From contig NZ_JAKCLJ010000001.1 of assembly GCF_021412565.1 (NCBI RefSeq), positions 744,001 to 808,000 of the forward strand: 64,000 bases of DNA. Direction: 5' to 3'. A program made the position numbers and the translations under genes. Positions within the stretch are counted from its first letter, which is position 1. Each line of letters starts with the position of its first letter. Shown one piece after another: positions 54,985 to 64,000 of this stretch. The notes under the pieces were generated by a model. The model did not search any database and was not told the origin of the DNA. It worked only from the letters and a program-made list of their open reading frames with translations. This stretch comes from Shewanella sp. AS1. Lineage in GTDB: Bacteria; Pseudomonadota; Gammaproteobacteria; Enterobacterales; Shewanellaceae.

Positions 54985-57375
54985 TTGAGCACGTCATTTT
55001 GCAGCATTAAAGGACGAATACTGACCCGTCATCAGGTGGGGAGTGATCTGCATTACTATTTGAAAACGCCTGACGGACCTGTGTTGGTGATCTTCCCCCA
55101 CAGTGAACGTGTCAGTTTTTGCCGAAGCCAGGATGCGGCAAAGCTACTCAGGGCCTGTGGCGATAAAGGGATTCGCGCCGAAGCGCTTACCCTTAAGACG
55201 TTTGACCATGAACCAGTGACTGCCCTTTATTGTGTTAACGCTGCATCCTTTCGTTTGTTATCCCGCGCGGCGATGGATCTTGCCATTGCCTTGTATGAAA
55301 GCGATATTCGCCCCGAGCAGCGATATCTTATCGAGCGTTTTATTGCTTTGGATGTGGAGTTTGTGGGTCAGCAAACTTGTCAGCAAGGGATTCATCTTCT
55401 GACGGCTGAGCGGGCGCGTAAAGCGAATATTGACCTTGAGTTGTCTGTGGTGTCACTCGATTTCGAGTGTGCCATGAGCGGCGAACTCTACAGTGTGGCG
55501 CTTTATGGTCGGGATAATGCGGGCGAGCCTATCGAACGGGTTTTGATGATAGGCAAGGGCGAAAGTGAGGAGCAAGGCAAGGAGAATAATCATAGCGTCA
55601 CTAAAATGCCGCCTATCGAATGGGTGGCCGATGAAGCGGCGCTTATCCATGGGTTGATTGCCTGGTTTGCTCGTGTCGACCCTGACATCATTATCGGCTG
55701 GTCAGTGGTGACCTTCGATCTGGCTTTGCTTTATCGGCGCGCAGCACATCACCAGATCCCCTTGCTGCTTGGGCGCAATCAGCAGCCTTTAAGCTGGAAG
55801 GTGGCCGATAAGTATCGCCCAGAGACCTTGGCACTGCCGGGGCGAGTGGTGCTCGATGGTATCGATTGGCTCAAGGCGGCTTTTTATCAGTTCGATAGTT
55901 ACTCCCTTGAGCATGTGTCCCGTCAGTTATTAGGTGAGGGGAAGGCGATTGATAAGGTTGAAAATCGCGGCGCGGAAATTACCACAATGTTCAATCAAGA
56001 TAAGCTTGCACTGGCACACTACAATCTGACCGACAGTCGTCTGGTATGGGATATTTTTCAGCAGACTCAGCTTATTGATTTTGCCTTGGAGCGTTCTAGG
56101 TTAACTGGGCTGGAGTTTGGCAGAGTCGGGGCTTCGGTCGCCGCCTTTAACCACTTATATTTGCCCCATCTGCATCGTGCAGGCTATGTTGCACCAAGTC
56201 ACCCCGCCAGCGATGGCATAGAGAGTCCCGGCGGCTATGTAATGGACTCAGTTCCTGGCCTGTATCAGCATATTTTGGTCTTAGATTTTAAGAGTCTTTA
56301 TCCCTCTATTATTCGCACATTTCTTATCGACCCTAAAGGCTTGGTAGAAGGGCAAGAGCTGGATAAATCGCAAACCGTTGATGGCTTTCTAGGGGCGCGT
56401 TTCAGTCGCCAATCTCCTATCTTGCCAGGACTAATTGCCGAACTGGCGACAAAACGTGAGTGGGCGAAATCGCAGAAAAATGCCCCCTTATCCCAGGCGA
56501 TAAAGATAATAATGAACTCCCTTTATGGCGTATTAGGCTCCAAAGGCTGCGTGTTTCATGACGCTAAGCTTGCCAGTTCCATCACGCTGCGAGGACATGA
56601 GATCATGAAGCAGACACGCGCTTGGATAGAAGAAAGAGGATTGCAGGTGATCTATGGCGATACCGACTCGACGTTTGTGCATTTAGCCGATGTTAGCGCC
56701 ATTGATGATATCGATGCCTTTGCCAGGCAATTAGTCAAAAGTATTAATGAAAAATGGCAACAATTACTTAAACGGGAATATGACCTAGACTGTTATCTGG
56801 AACTGGAATATGAACGTCATTTTGAGCAGTTTTTTATGCCTACGCTCAGAGGTTCGCTCGAGGGCTCTAAGAAACGCTATGTCGGGGCTTATACTTCAGA
56901 TGATGGGGAGCTTAAGCTGATTTTTAAAGGGATGGAGCAAGTCAGAAGTGATTGGAGTCCCTTGGCGAGGCAAGTACAGGCGGAGCTTTATCGACGCCTG
57001 TTTAGCAAGTTGGATGTAGAGGCTTATTTAAAAGCAATTGTGGCGGATCTTCAGCAGGGTAAGTTAGATGATTTATTGATATTTTCTAAACGGTTACGGC
57101 GCAATGTTGAAGATTATACCGCTAAATCATCCCCCCATGTTAAAGCCGCCACATTATGGTGTGAACGCAGTGGTGATCGATCTTTTGGAAAGCGGGGAGT
57201 GCAGGTGAGATATTTAATGACGACCAATGGAGCCGAGCCAATAGAATATTGTCTTGGCAAAATCGATTATAATTATTATCTGGATAAACAGATCGCACCT
57301 ATTTCTGATCCAATACTTTCAATATTACATATTAGTTTCAAAAAGATTGCCTCACATCAGTTATCGTTAATTTAG
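54985..57375 (+). CDS. polB: DNA polymerase II (B family)
   Basis: 796 residues. The start is TTG (54985) with GATAGAGAG upstream; no ATG fits. 3'-5' exonuclease motifs: Exo I VVSLDFECAMSGELYS (DxE), Exo II DPDIIIGWSVVTFDL, Exo III YNLTDSRLVWD. Polymerase motifs: A LDFKSLYPSIIRTF, B IKIIMNSLYGVLGSK, C YGDTDSTFV. All catalytic acidic residues are present. It takes part in SOS repair and fork restart. Divergent from dinG around a LexA box. Confidence 0.95.
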   Translation: MSTSFCSIKGRILTRHQVGSDLHYYLKTPDGPVLVIFPHSERVSFCRSQDAAKLLRACGDKGIRAEALTLKTFDHEPVTALYCVNAASFRLLSRAAMDLAIALYESDIRPEQRYLIERFIALDVEFVGQQTCQQGIHLLTAERARKANIDLELSVVSLDFECAMSGELYSVALYGRDNAGEPIERVLMIGKGESEEQGKENNHSVTKMPPIEWVADEAALIHGLIAWFARVDPDIIIGWSVVTFDLALLYRRAAHHQIPLLLGRNQQPLSWKVADKYRPETLALPGRVVLDGIDWLKAAFYQFDSYSLEHVSRQLLGEGKAIDKVENRGAEITTMFNQDKLALAHYNLTDSRLVWDIFQQTQLIDFALERSRLTGLEFGRVGASVAAFNHLYLPHLHRAGYVAPSHPASDGIESPGGYVMDSVPGLYQHILVLDFKSLYPSIIRTFLIDPKGLVEGQELDKSQTVDGFLGARFSRQSPILPGLIAELATKREWAKSQKNAPLSQAIKIIMNSLYGVLGSKGCVFHDAKLASSITLRGHEIMKQTRAWIEERGLQVIYGDTDSTFVHLADVSAIDDIDAFARQLVKSINEKWQQLLKREYDLDCYLELEYERHFEQFFMPTLRGSLEGSKKRYVGAYTSDDGELKLIFKGMEQVRSDWSPLARQVQAELYRRLFSKLDVEAYLKAIVADLQQGKLDDLLIFSKRLRRNVEDYTAKSSPHVKAATLWCERSGDRSFGKRGVQVRYLMTTNGAEPIEYCLGKIDYNYYLDKQIAPISDPILSILHISFKKIASHQLSLI

Positions 57376-57606
57376 TTGGTCTGGGGTTGTTGATATCTCA
57401 AAAAATTGTTAACAAATAGTTTTTAATATGATTTAAAAAGATTTTGTCAGATTTTTATCTGTGATGTGGCGCGTTTTTTATGATGTTTATCTTTTGGGGG
57501 AACTAATCTTCTGCTAATCTAATTTAAAATTAGTACGAAATAAAGCAACGGAATGTGATGTGTGAATGAACGGCAAATTGAACATTACAGAAGGTTAGGC
57601 GAACAC

Positions 57607-58833
57607 ATGAAAAAGAGTCTATTAGCAACTGCACTAGCAGCAGTCATATTTGTCCCAGCAGCATCGGCTATCGAAGTTTATAAAGATGATCAAAATGCGG
57701 TCGAGATCGGCGGATTCATGGATGCGCGTGTTATCGATACCCATGGGGCAACAGAAGTTGTTAACGGCGCGTCACGGATAAACTTTGGTTTCACTCGCGA
57801 ATTGGGTGAGGGCTGGAAAGCATTCACCAAGATTGAATGGGGTGTGAATCCATTTGGTAACAGCGAAATTGTCTACAGCAGTGAGAGTAACTTCGAATCT
57901 CAAGGTGGTGATTTCCTTAACAACCGTTTAGGTTACGTGGGTATTGCCCATGATACCTACGGTAGCCTGACTCTCGGTAAGCAGTGGGGCGCTTGGTATG
58001 ATGTCGTCTATAACACCAACTACGGCTTCGTTTGGGATGGTAACACAGCGGGTGTATACACCTATAACAAAGCTGATGGTGCGGTTAACGGTGTCGGCCG
58101 TGGTGATAAGACGGTGCAATATCGTAATGAGTATGGCGATTTCAGCTTTGCGGTTCAGACACAGCTAAAGAACGATACTTTCTATACGTGTGAAGACGAT
58201 CCAACGGGCCAGTTAAGTTCAGACTGTCAAGATCGTTGGGATCAAGGTATAGATTCTGAAGAAGTCGATTATGGTCATACCTATGGTTTGGCTGTGACCT
58301 ATAAAGTAACAGATAAATTAACCTTAACTGCGGGGGCTAACCGTGGTGAATTCGAGGTGACCTTTAGAAACACTGGCAGTGAGATCACTGCGACGGATCT
58401 GATTTATGGTGCAGGTATCACTTGGGGTGATTTCGATGCTGACGGTTTCTATGCGGCGGCAAACTTCAACAAAAACGAGAACCATGATACCGACAACTTA
58501 GGTCGTTTGATCAAAGACTCTTACGGTGTTGAAACCTTGTTCTCATACAAGTTTGATAATGGTTTCCGTCCTTTTATCTCCTATAACATCCTAGATGCGG
58601 GCGATAACTATGTGACTCAGCCTAACAATGTTGACCCAGATGCAACCTTTAAGCGTCAGTTTGTGGTAGCCGGTCTGCATTATGTGTGGAATTCAAATAC
58701 GGTACTGTATATTGAAGGTCGTAAGGACTTCAGTGAGTTTGATGCCGTGACTGTCGACGGAATCAGCGATGCAGAAGCGATGGCTGCCGATGAAGAAGAT
58801 GGTTTGGCTGTCGGTATTCGTTATTCATTGTAA
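57607..58833 (+). CDS. General porin (gram-negative porin family)
   Basis: 408 residues from MKKSLLATALAAVIFVPAASA, a clear signal peptide; the 15 in-frame codons upstream are excluded. The mature protein is a 16-strand type barrel: AVEIGGFMDARV, FTKIEWGVNP, LGYVGIAHDTYGSLTLGKQWGAWYD (constriction-loop region), TVQYRNEYGDFSFAVQTQ, and a terminal strand GLAVGIRYSL. One CX10C pair (YTCEDDPTGQLSSDC) may form an external-loop disulfide. Outer-membrane diffusion channel. Own leader of ~230 bp after polB and own terminator. Confidence 0.9.
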   Translation: MKKSLLATALAAVIFVPAASAIEVYKDDQNAVEIGGFMDARVIDTHGATEVVNGASRINFGFTRELGEGWKAFTKIEWGVNPFGNSEIVYSSESNFESQGGDFLNNRLGYVGIAHDTYGSLTLGKQWGAWYDVVYNTNYGFVWDGNTAGVYTYNKADGAVNGVGRGDKTVQYRNEYGDFSFAVQTQLKNDTFYTCEDDPTGQLSSDCQDRWDQGIDSEEVDYGHTYGLAVTYKVTDKLTLTAGANRGEFEVTFRNTGSEITATDLIYGAGITWGDFDADGFYAAANFNKNENHDTDNLGRLIKDSYGVETLFSYKFDNGFRPFISYNILDAGDNYVTQPNNVDPDATFKRQFVVAGLHYVWNSNTVLYIEGRKDFSEFDAVTVDGISDAEAMAADEEDGLAVGIRYSL

Positions 58834-58854
58834 AATGAACGCCTGATTTAAATT

Positions 58855-58887
58855 AAAACGCCTCTTTTTTAAGAGGCGTTTTTTTTA
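58855..58887 (+). terminator. Terminator after the porin gene
   Basis: AACGCCTCTT-TTTT-AAGAGGCGTT followed by a run of Ts, 22 nt after the stop. Confidence 0.92.
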
Positions 58888-59549
58888 TCTTTTTCTGTCT
58901 GAGTTGGGTTAGCTGCATATTTCGCTAATTAACAGCAGGAGCGAGAGGTCGACTCAGGTATTAATCCAAATCAATGTCTAAACCAAAGCCATTTACCCTA
59001 GCGCTAATGCCTGCTTGTCATATTGACTCGACCTTATCTGATACTCATCGCCCTCATTCAGGCAGATTAAATCCTGTTACAAGTGTAATGAATTTTGTGT
59101 GAAGCTAACCGTGAGGGATGATTTTTGCTTCTGTCGTTTAAGTTCCCAAATAAACTGTTGTGTGTTTGTTAGCGCCTAATTTAACCGCCGCTAAATTTCC
59201 CTGCGTCAGCTGGTTAGCTGAAATAATCTCCTGCTTTCCTAAAACACAAGAATCAACCTTGGTTAAGTCATTGTGTGTATTTGATTTTTATTGTTGCTGA
59301 TGACAATTCACCACATTTTTAGCCGCGATTAAATGGCAGGGAGTCAATCAGCTTGTTGTTGGTTTATGCGATATCGGCCTAAAAAATAAGCATTTGGCAA
59401 GTATCTCTGTAATGTTAATGATGCAGATGTTGATTAAATGTTTCATATGTGGTTTTATTTGTTGGCGAATATACACACGTGTAACGATTTATGTCGATTC
59501 ATGCTTATGTTCACAGAAAAAATAAAAATAAAGTTCAGGGAGAAACAAT
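58888..59549. other. Long leader region of the TonB-dependent receptor gene
   Basis: About 660 bp without a convincing ORF, AT-rich towards the 3' end. A small palindromic patch ACACGTGT near 59475 and several short poly-A runs lie before the strong Shine-Dalgarno CAGGGAGAAA of the receptor gene. No Fur-like box was recognised, so the receptor is not obviously an iron one. Confidence 0.5.
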
Positions 59550-62195
59550 ATGTATAAGAACAGCTTACTGGCTAATTCAGTGCGTTTCGCATTGGTTGGC
59601 GGCGCAGCTATCTCAGCACTTACTGTTCCAACAGTATTTGCAGCAGATGAAGAAACAGCAGATAAAGTTGAACGTATTGAGGTGACAGGTTCACGCATTA
59701 AGCGTACAGACCTGGAAGGCTCAGTACCTGTTACTGTGATCGACCGTGCTGCGATCGATCTATCAGGTCAGACATCAGTAACCGATTTACTGCGTAACAC
59801 TACTTTCAACTCTACCGGTTCATTCCGCCCACAGTCAGGTAGTAGTGCTCAAGGTACTGCATCTTTGGACTTACGTGGTCTAGGTTCAAGCCGTACACTC
59901 GTGTTGGTTGATGGTCGTCGTCTGACTATGTCACCTTCAACTGGTTCTAGCCAAGATTTGAACTCCATCCCATTAGGGGCGGTTGAGCGTATCGAAGTGC
60001 TGACCGATGGTGCTTCTGCTATCTATGGTTCCGATGCAATCGGCGGTGTGGTCAACGTGATCACGCGTAAAGATTTCAACGGTATTCAGCTAAGCTATAC
60101 CGAAGGGACGCCAAGCATTCCTAAAGAAGGCGGTGACAGAAGTGCAGGTAGCGTACTGTTTGGTTCATCAAGTGAGAAGACGACACTGTTAGCCGGTCTT
60201 TCTTGGAACAAGCGTGATATCGTTTTTGCGCGTGATTATCCTTGGATTACACCTGGTGGGTCTACCTATGGCAACAACTGGATCGATTCAGGTTTACAAG
60301 GTAACTTTGCAGGCATACCAGGTGGTTGTAATGAAGAAAACTTCTATAAAAACGGTGATCTCTGTGTTTATAACTTCAATGCGTCGAATGCTAACGAAGC
60401 GTCAACTGATAACCAATCCATCTTCTTGAAAGGTGAATACAATATCAATGACGATTGGAAGATCTTCTCTAATGCCAGTGCCGCTAAGACCGAATCTTTC
60501 GGCCGTTATGCACCAGCTCCAGATACGAACAGGTTTCAAGGTTACGCGATTGCGGATGATAGCTACAATAACCCAACTAACCCTAATGCTTGGTTCTACG
60601 ATGCAAACAACCCTAACGCAGTGGCTTATGACCCAGCGATTGGTGCACAGCAGGACGTTCACATTTATCACCGTTTTGCTGCACTAGGTAACCGTGATAA
60701 CACAGTAGAAAACCTCAACACTGACTTCCTGATTGGTGTGAACGGCATTATTGCTGACACAGTTGAAGTTGAAGCAGGCTTCCGCCGTGTTCGTAACAAG
60801 ACCAATGAAGTGGGTAATGGTTATCTAGCGGCGGGTACTGCATGGGGTTATGTAAATGACTTCAACCCAGGCTACTGTTCTAATGGTACTTTCGATGCCG
60901 TTAATTGCCGTTATGGTTATGACATTCAGAATCCAAGCTCTAACCCAGATGAAATTCTGAAAGGTTCTGCAGCGACAACTGCTCGCGTCAGTCAATTCAA
61001 CATCGATGAAATTTATCTGAATGCTTCATTCGATCTGTTTGAGATGCCAGCGGGTATGGTGCAGGCTTTCGTCGGTGTCGAGCACCGTGACGAAGAATAT
61101 AGCGATGCTTATGATTCTCAATCAGAAGCGGGTCTAGTTGGTGGTTCTTCTGGTAACTCAGCAGGTGGTGGTCGTGATGTGACTGCGGCTTACTTCGAAA
61201 CACTGTTCCCATTACTGGATAACTTAGAGCTTTCTGTAGCGGGTCGTTACGATAAGTATTCTGACTATGGTTCAGATTTCTCGCCAAAAGTCTCTGTACG
61301 TTATGAGCCAATCGATGCACTGGTACTGCGTGCTTCTTATGGTCTAGGTTTCCGTGCACCAACTCTGGATATTCTGACACAGAAAACAGCCTTCTCTGCT
61401 GACTCTGTAGATGATTTGGCTACCTGTCAAGCTTTCGGGAATCCAACATGTCCTCAGCAAGGGGTTCAGATTGACGCTTACCGAATTGCTAACCCAGACT
61501 TAGGTTCTGAGAGCTCAACTCAAATGGCAGCCGGTATTGCTTACCAGCCGTTCGATTGGTTGAACTTCGCGATCGATTACTACAATATCGAAATTGAAGA
61601 TCGTATCGCATTCTTCAGTGCCCAAAACCTGATTGACCGTGAGCAAGCTGGTGACCCAATTCCTGCAGGTCTAGGGGTAACTCGTCGTGCAAATGGTAGT
61701 ATTGACTTCATCAATACTGGTTACGGTAACGAAGGTACGCTGGAAACTTCTGGTTTAGATTTGAACTTGAAAACCAACTTCGACTTTGGTGATGCAGGTT
61801 CATTCTCACAAACTTTCCAAATGAGTCATATGCTTGAATACTCAATTGACGGTGGCCGTGATTTAGTAAGAGATCCAGGTGTACCAAGACAGCGTATGAG
61901 CTTATCAAACGTCTATGCATTCGGTGACTTTGACTTTGCATGGAACATCAACTTGGTAGGCGACCAGTATGAAGATGTGAATAACAGCATTCAAGAAGGC
62001 CATGTTGCCACTTGGATCACTCATGATCTTCAGTTAACTTATACTACGCCTTGGAACAGCAAGCTAAGCGTCGGTGCTGAAAACGCATTCGAGAAATACC
62101 CACAGTTGATCGGTTATGATGGCCGTGAATACAACTACAACCTATACAATGGTTGGGGTCGTGTAGTGTACTTCCGTTTCAGCCAGTCTTTCTAA
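59550..62195 (+). CDS. TonB-dependent outer-membrane receptor
   Basis: 881 residues. Signal peptide (SVRFALVGGAAISALTVPTVFA), TonB-box-like VERIEVTGSRI (~41-51), plug domain (VTVIDRAAIDLSGQTSVTDLLRNT, LDLRGLGSSRTLVLVDGRR, LNSIPLGAVERIEVLTDGASAIYGSDAIGGVVNVIT), then a 22-strand barrel including YEPIDALVLRASYGLGFRAPT and ending in aromatic VVYFRFSQSF. This subfamily (SIPLGAVERIEVL...GAVNVI type) is abundant in marine Alteromonadales and often imports sugars, peptides or other organic ligands; the ligand here is unknown. Three Cys pairs suggest loop disulfides. Confidence 0.93.
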   Translation: MYKNSLLANSVRFALVGGAAISALTVPTVFAADEETADKVERIEVTGSRIKRTDLEGSVPVTVIDRAAIDLSGQTSVTDLLRNTTFNSTGSFRPQSGSSAQGTASLDLRGLGSSRTLVLVDGRRLTMSPSTGSSQDLNSIPLGAVERIEVLTDGASAIYGSDAIGGVVNVITRKDFNGIQLSYTEGTPSIPKEGGDRSAGSVLFGSSSEKTTLLAGLSWNKRDIVFARDYPWITPGGSTYGNNWIDSGLQGNFAGIPGGCNEENFYKNGDLCVYNFNASNANEASTDNQSIFLKGEYNINDDWKIFSNASAAKTESFGRYAPAPDTNRFQGYAIADDSYNNPTNPNAWFYDANNPNAVAYDPAIGAQQDVHIYHRFAALGNRDNTVENLNTDFLIGVNGIIADTVEVEAGFRRVRNKTNEVGNGYLAAGTAWGYVNDFNPGYCSNGTFDAVNCRYGYDIQNPSSNPDEILKGSAATTARVSQFNIDEIYLNASFDLFEMPAGMVQAFVGVEHRDEEYSDAYDSQSEAGLVGGSSGNSAGGGRDVTAAYFETLFPLLDNLELSVAGRYDKYSDYGSDFSPKVSVRYEPIDALVLRASYGLGFRAPTLDILTQKTAFSADSVDDLATCQAFGNPTCPQQGVQIDAYRIANPDLGSESSTQMAAGIAYQPFDWLNFAIDYYNIEIEDRIAFFSAQNLIDREQAGDPIPAGLGVTRRANGSIDFINTGYGNEGTLETSGLDLNLKTNFDFGDAGSFSQTFQMSHMLEYSIDGGRDLVRDPGVPRQRMSLSNVYAFGDFDFAWNINLVGDQYEDVNNSIQEGHVATWITHDLQLTYTTPWNSKLSVGAENAFEKYPQLIGYDGREYNYNLYNGWGRVVYFRFSQSF

Positions 62196-62220
62196 TCGAG
62201 ACTGATTTAACGGTATAAAT

Positions 62221-62247
62221 AAAGGCAGGGAACTCCCTGCCTTTTTC
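62221..62247 (+). terminator. Terminator after the TonB receptor, just before the methyltransferase
   Basis: AAAGGCAGGGA-AC-TCCCTGCCTTTTT. It ends 12 nt before the next start codon, so the Shine-Dalgarno of the methyltransferase (TTGAGG) directly follows the T tract. Confidence 0.88.
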
Positions 62248-62258
62248 TTTGAGGTTTT

Positions 62259-63218
62259 ATGGAACAGTGGACTAACTATTGGCAGCATACGCGAGCTTTG
62301 AACAGCTTTTCGGAAGGAGAGAGTGCGCTTGGCTATCATGGGGAATTAAGAGACTATTGGCACAATAAAATTGCAGGTTTGCCGAAGAATGCCAATGTAT
62401 TAGATGTGGGAACCGGAAATGGTGCACTTGCTGTACTCTGTTTTCAATATAGTGCAATACATCAGTATAGCTGGGAGATCAGCGCTATTGATGCGGCTGA
62501 TATAAGACCTCAGCAGAATCAATATTCAGATGAGAGCATTAATAGCGCGTTAAAAAGCATCAGTTTTTTTGGTAATACACAGATCGAAAAAACGCATTTT
62601 GATCCGCAATCATTTGATCTTATTTGTAGTCAATTCGCCCTGGAATATTCTGATTTATCACAATCCCTTATTGAGTGTATACGTTTGCTAAAACCTAAAG
62701 GCAGACTTGTGGCTATGTTGCATTATGAACATTCTAATATTGCTGCACACTCAAGATCAGAAAAGAGGGCCTTAGATCTATTTTTCAACGAGGCTGATTT
62801 TTTAGCACGGGTGCAAGAGATTTTAGATTTAGTTTCTCAATGTATGTCGCAGAGGGAAAATATACAGACTAACGATGATTTTAAGAGCTTGAATTCACTG
62901 TTATTACAAAAAGTAAGAGATTTAGGTGAATTGGCAAAAGATGGGCATTGTGAAGCGGCTTTCAATGAGATTCTGTCACAGATAGCCCCGTTACTGTATG
63001 AGCTAAGAATTGAAAATCGGGCTATTTTTAAGAAATATGTTAAGCAGCTAAATTTTCATCGTATGCGTTTAGAGGATCAACTTAACGCTGTTGTCGACTC
63101 TGCTCGAAAACAATCCATAGAAGCGATATTGGGCACATTAGGGGTAGAGTGTTCTTTTTCTGAGATTGTGATAGATAAGGAATGTTTTGGGATTGTTTTG
63201 GAAGTCAATAATAGATAG
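62259..63218 (+). CDS. Class I SAM-dependent methyltransferase
   Basis: 319 residues. Motif I VLDVGTGNGALAVLCFQ (~47-63), motif II IDAAD, motif IV FDLICSQFALEYSD, then post-I LLKPKGRLVAMLHYEHSN. The C-terminal ~150 residues are helical without recognised motif (FFNEADFLARVQEILDLVSQC; LLYELRIENRAIFKKYVKQLNFHRMRLEDQL). Substrate unknown. The start ATG has TTGAGG upstream. It follows the receptor terminator with almost no space, so expression may rest on read-through. AT content is higher than in neighbours, perhaps a sign of transfer. Confidence 0.8.
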   Translation: MEQWTNYWQHTRALNSFSEGESALGYHGELRDYWHNKIAGLPKNANVLDVGTGNGALAVLCFQYSAIHQYSWEISAIDAADIRPQQNQYSDESINSALKSISFFGNTQIEKTHFDPQSFDLICSQFALEYSDLSQSLIECIRLLKPKGRLVAMLHYEHSNIAAHSRSEKRALDLFFNEADFLARVQEILDLVSQCMSQRENIQTNDDFKSLNSLLLQKVRDLGELAKDGHCEAAFNEILSQIAPLLYELRIENRAIFKKYVKQLNFHRMRLEDQLNAVVDSARKQSIEAILGTLGVECSFSEIVIDKECFGIVLEVNNR

Positions 63219-64000
63219 ATATTATGCTTGTCTGGCTCTTTGATTTGTGAGCCAAAGAGTGAAGTGCAGCAGCTTGGAGAGGGAGAACAAGGGGAACAAG
63301 GAGAATAAGGAAAAGGCATTACTTAATAATTAGCTATTGTTCTAAGGGCCAATCAGGTATCTAACAATCTTAGCAATTAGCCTCACCTATATATAACACC
63401 TGACTCATTGATGCTGAATAGCTAAACTGACACAACACACCTTTGCTCTTCAGGGCTGAAAAGTCGTTTCTGTTTTTAAAGAAGTGTTCCTTCCGATCGC
63501 GAACTAGTCTAATTATCTTTCTAATCTTCAAAATAATCATAAGAGTGGCGATTCTGATTAACTGTAGATACTCATGGCAATGCCAAATGTTAACAGCCTA
63601 GCCCCCATGCTTGGTAAGTTTGTTTGTGCAATTACCTTTGAAATTTGCCGGTGCAGCTTACGATTTTGGCAAGTTAACAAGAGTTTTGCGTTTACTGATT
63701 AGATCACTAGCCGTTTTCTTTAAAAATATTCTCTCACGACTCGTCTGAGACCATTTACGAACTAGGTTTTAGCAAAATTATTCATTTGAGAGTTTCTGAG
63801 TTGTGTATTGGTATTTTATCAAAACATGAAAACCAGATGGGCATTAATCTAATTTATGACAAAAATGTGACTTTGAAGCATCAAATATGAGGATCTTAAG
63901 TTTCTGCAATGGAATCTGCAGCTCAATTATCGAACAGCTTTTATCAAGGTTGCATTTATGTATATAGGGCGTGCTTGTATAACGGTTTCATAATAGAAAG
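63219..64000. other. Gene-free right end of the window
   Basis: About 780 bp, AT-rich, with no supported gene. It holds a purine-rich stretch of degenerate GGAGAACAAG-type repeats (63278-63316) and, at 63965-63973, TAGGGCGTG, which repeats the end of the MITE at 46.4-46.7 kb. A gene may begin beyond the edge. Confidence 0.5.

Overview
This window looks like chromosomal DNA of a marine Shewanella (Gammaproteobacteria). The left 14 kb is a metal-reduction (mtr/omc/und) locus of the kind found in that genus. The order that follows (feoAB, glnS, miaE, lpxH, ppiB, cysS, folD, tig-clpP-clpX-lon-hupB-ppiD, fabV, sapFDCBA, pspF/pspABC, ycjX/ycjF, comEA, ffs, yfcA-priC, dinG/polB, porin, TonB receptor) fits what I recall of Shewanella chromosomes. 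All calls are from reading the sequence; no database search was run.

Left region (1-14.2 kb, all on the minus strand): an extracellular electron-transfer locus. The operon mtrD-mtrE-mtrF-undA (a second undecaheme gene) runs from 14244 down to a terminator near 6573. It is followed by two single-gene units, each with its own leader and terminator: an OmcA-like decaheme lipoprotein and a first undecaheme (UndA-type) lipoprotein. The 5' end of mtrC is cut by the window edge. Together these would pass electrons from the periplasm (MtrD) through an outer-membrane barrel (MtrE) to cell-surface lipoprotein cytochromes. Three of the leaders share a CRP-like upstream element at the same distance from the start codon. 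The divergent mtrD-feoA intergenic region carries a near-consensus CRP box and two Fur-like boxes, linking ferrous iron uptake with respiration on metals.

Middle region (14.7-35.8 kb): ferrous iron uptake (feoAB), then housekeeping genes for tRNA charging and modification, lipid A synthesis, folate and protein quality control. A tRNA operon (Pro, Arg, His) has a stringent-type promoter and begins with a decayed tRNA-Pro copy. The tig-clpP-clpX-lon-hupB-ppiD block carries a sigma32-like promoter before lon.

Right-middle region (35.8-46.4 kb): the sapABCDF peptide-type ABC transporter next to the phage-shock regulon, with pspF divergent from sigma54-dependent pspABC and then ycjX/ycjF. A 263-bp MITE-like element with terminal inverted repeats and TA flanks sits directly after ycjF.

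Right region (46.8-64 kb): a DASS-family anion symporter, comEA, the 4.5S RNA gene, a ComFB-like protein, an HDAC-family deacetylase, a DUF2057 protein, priC, yfcA, and the divergent SOS pair dinG/polB around a LexA box. These are followed by a general porin, a TonB-dependent receptor and a SAM methyltransferase placed just after the receptor's terminator. The last ~780 bp hold no convincing gene.
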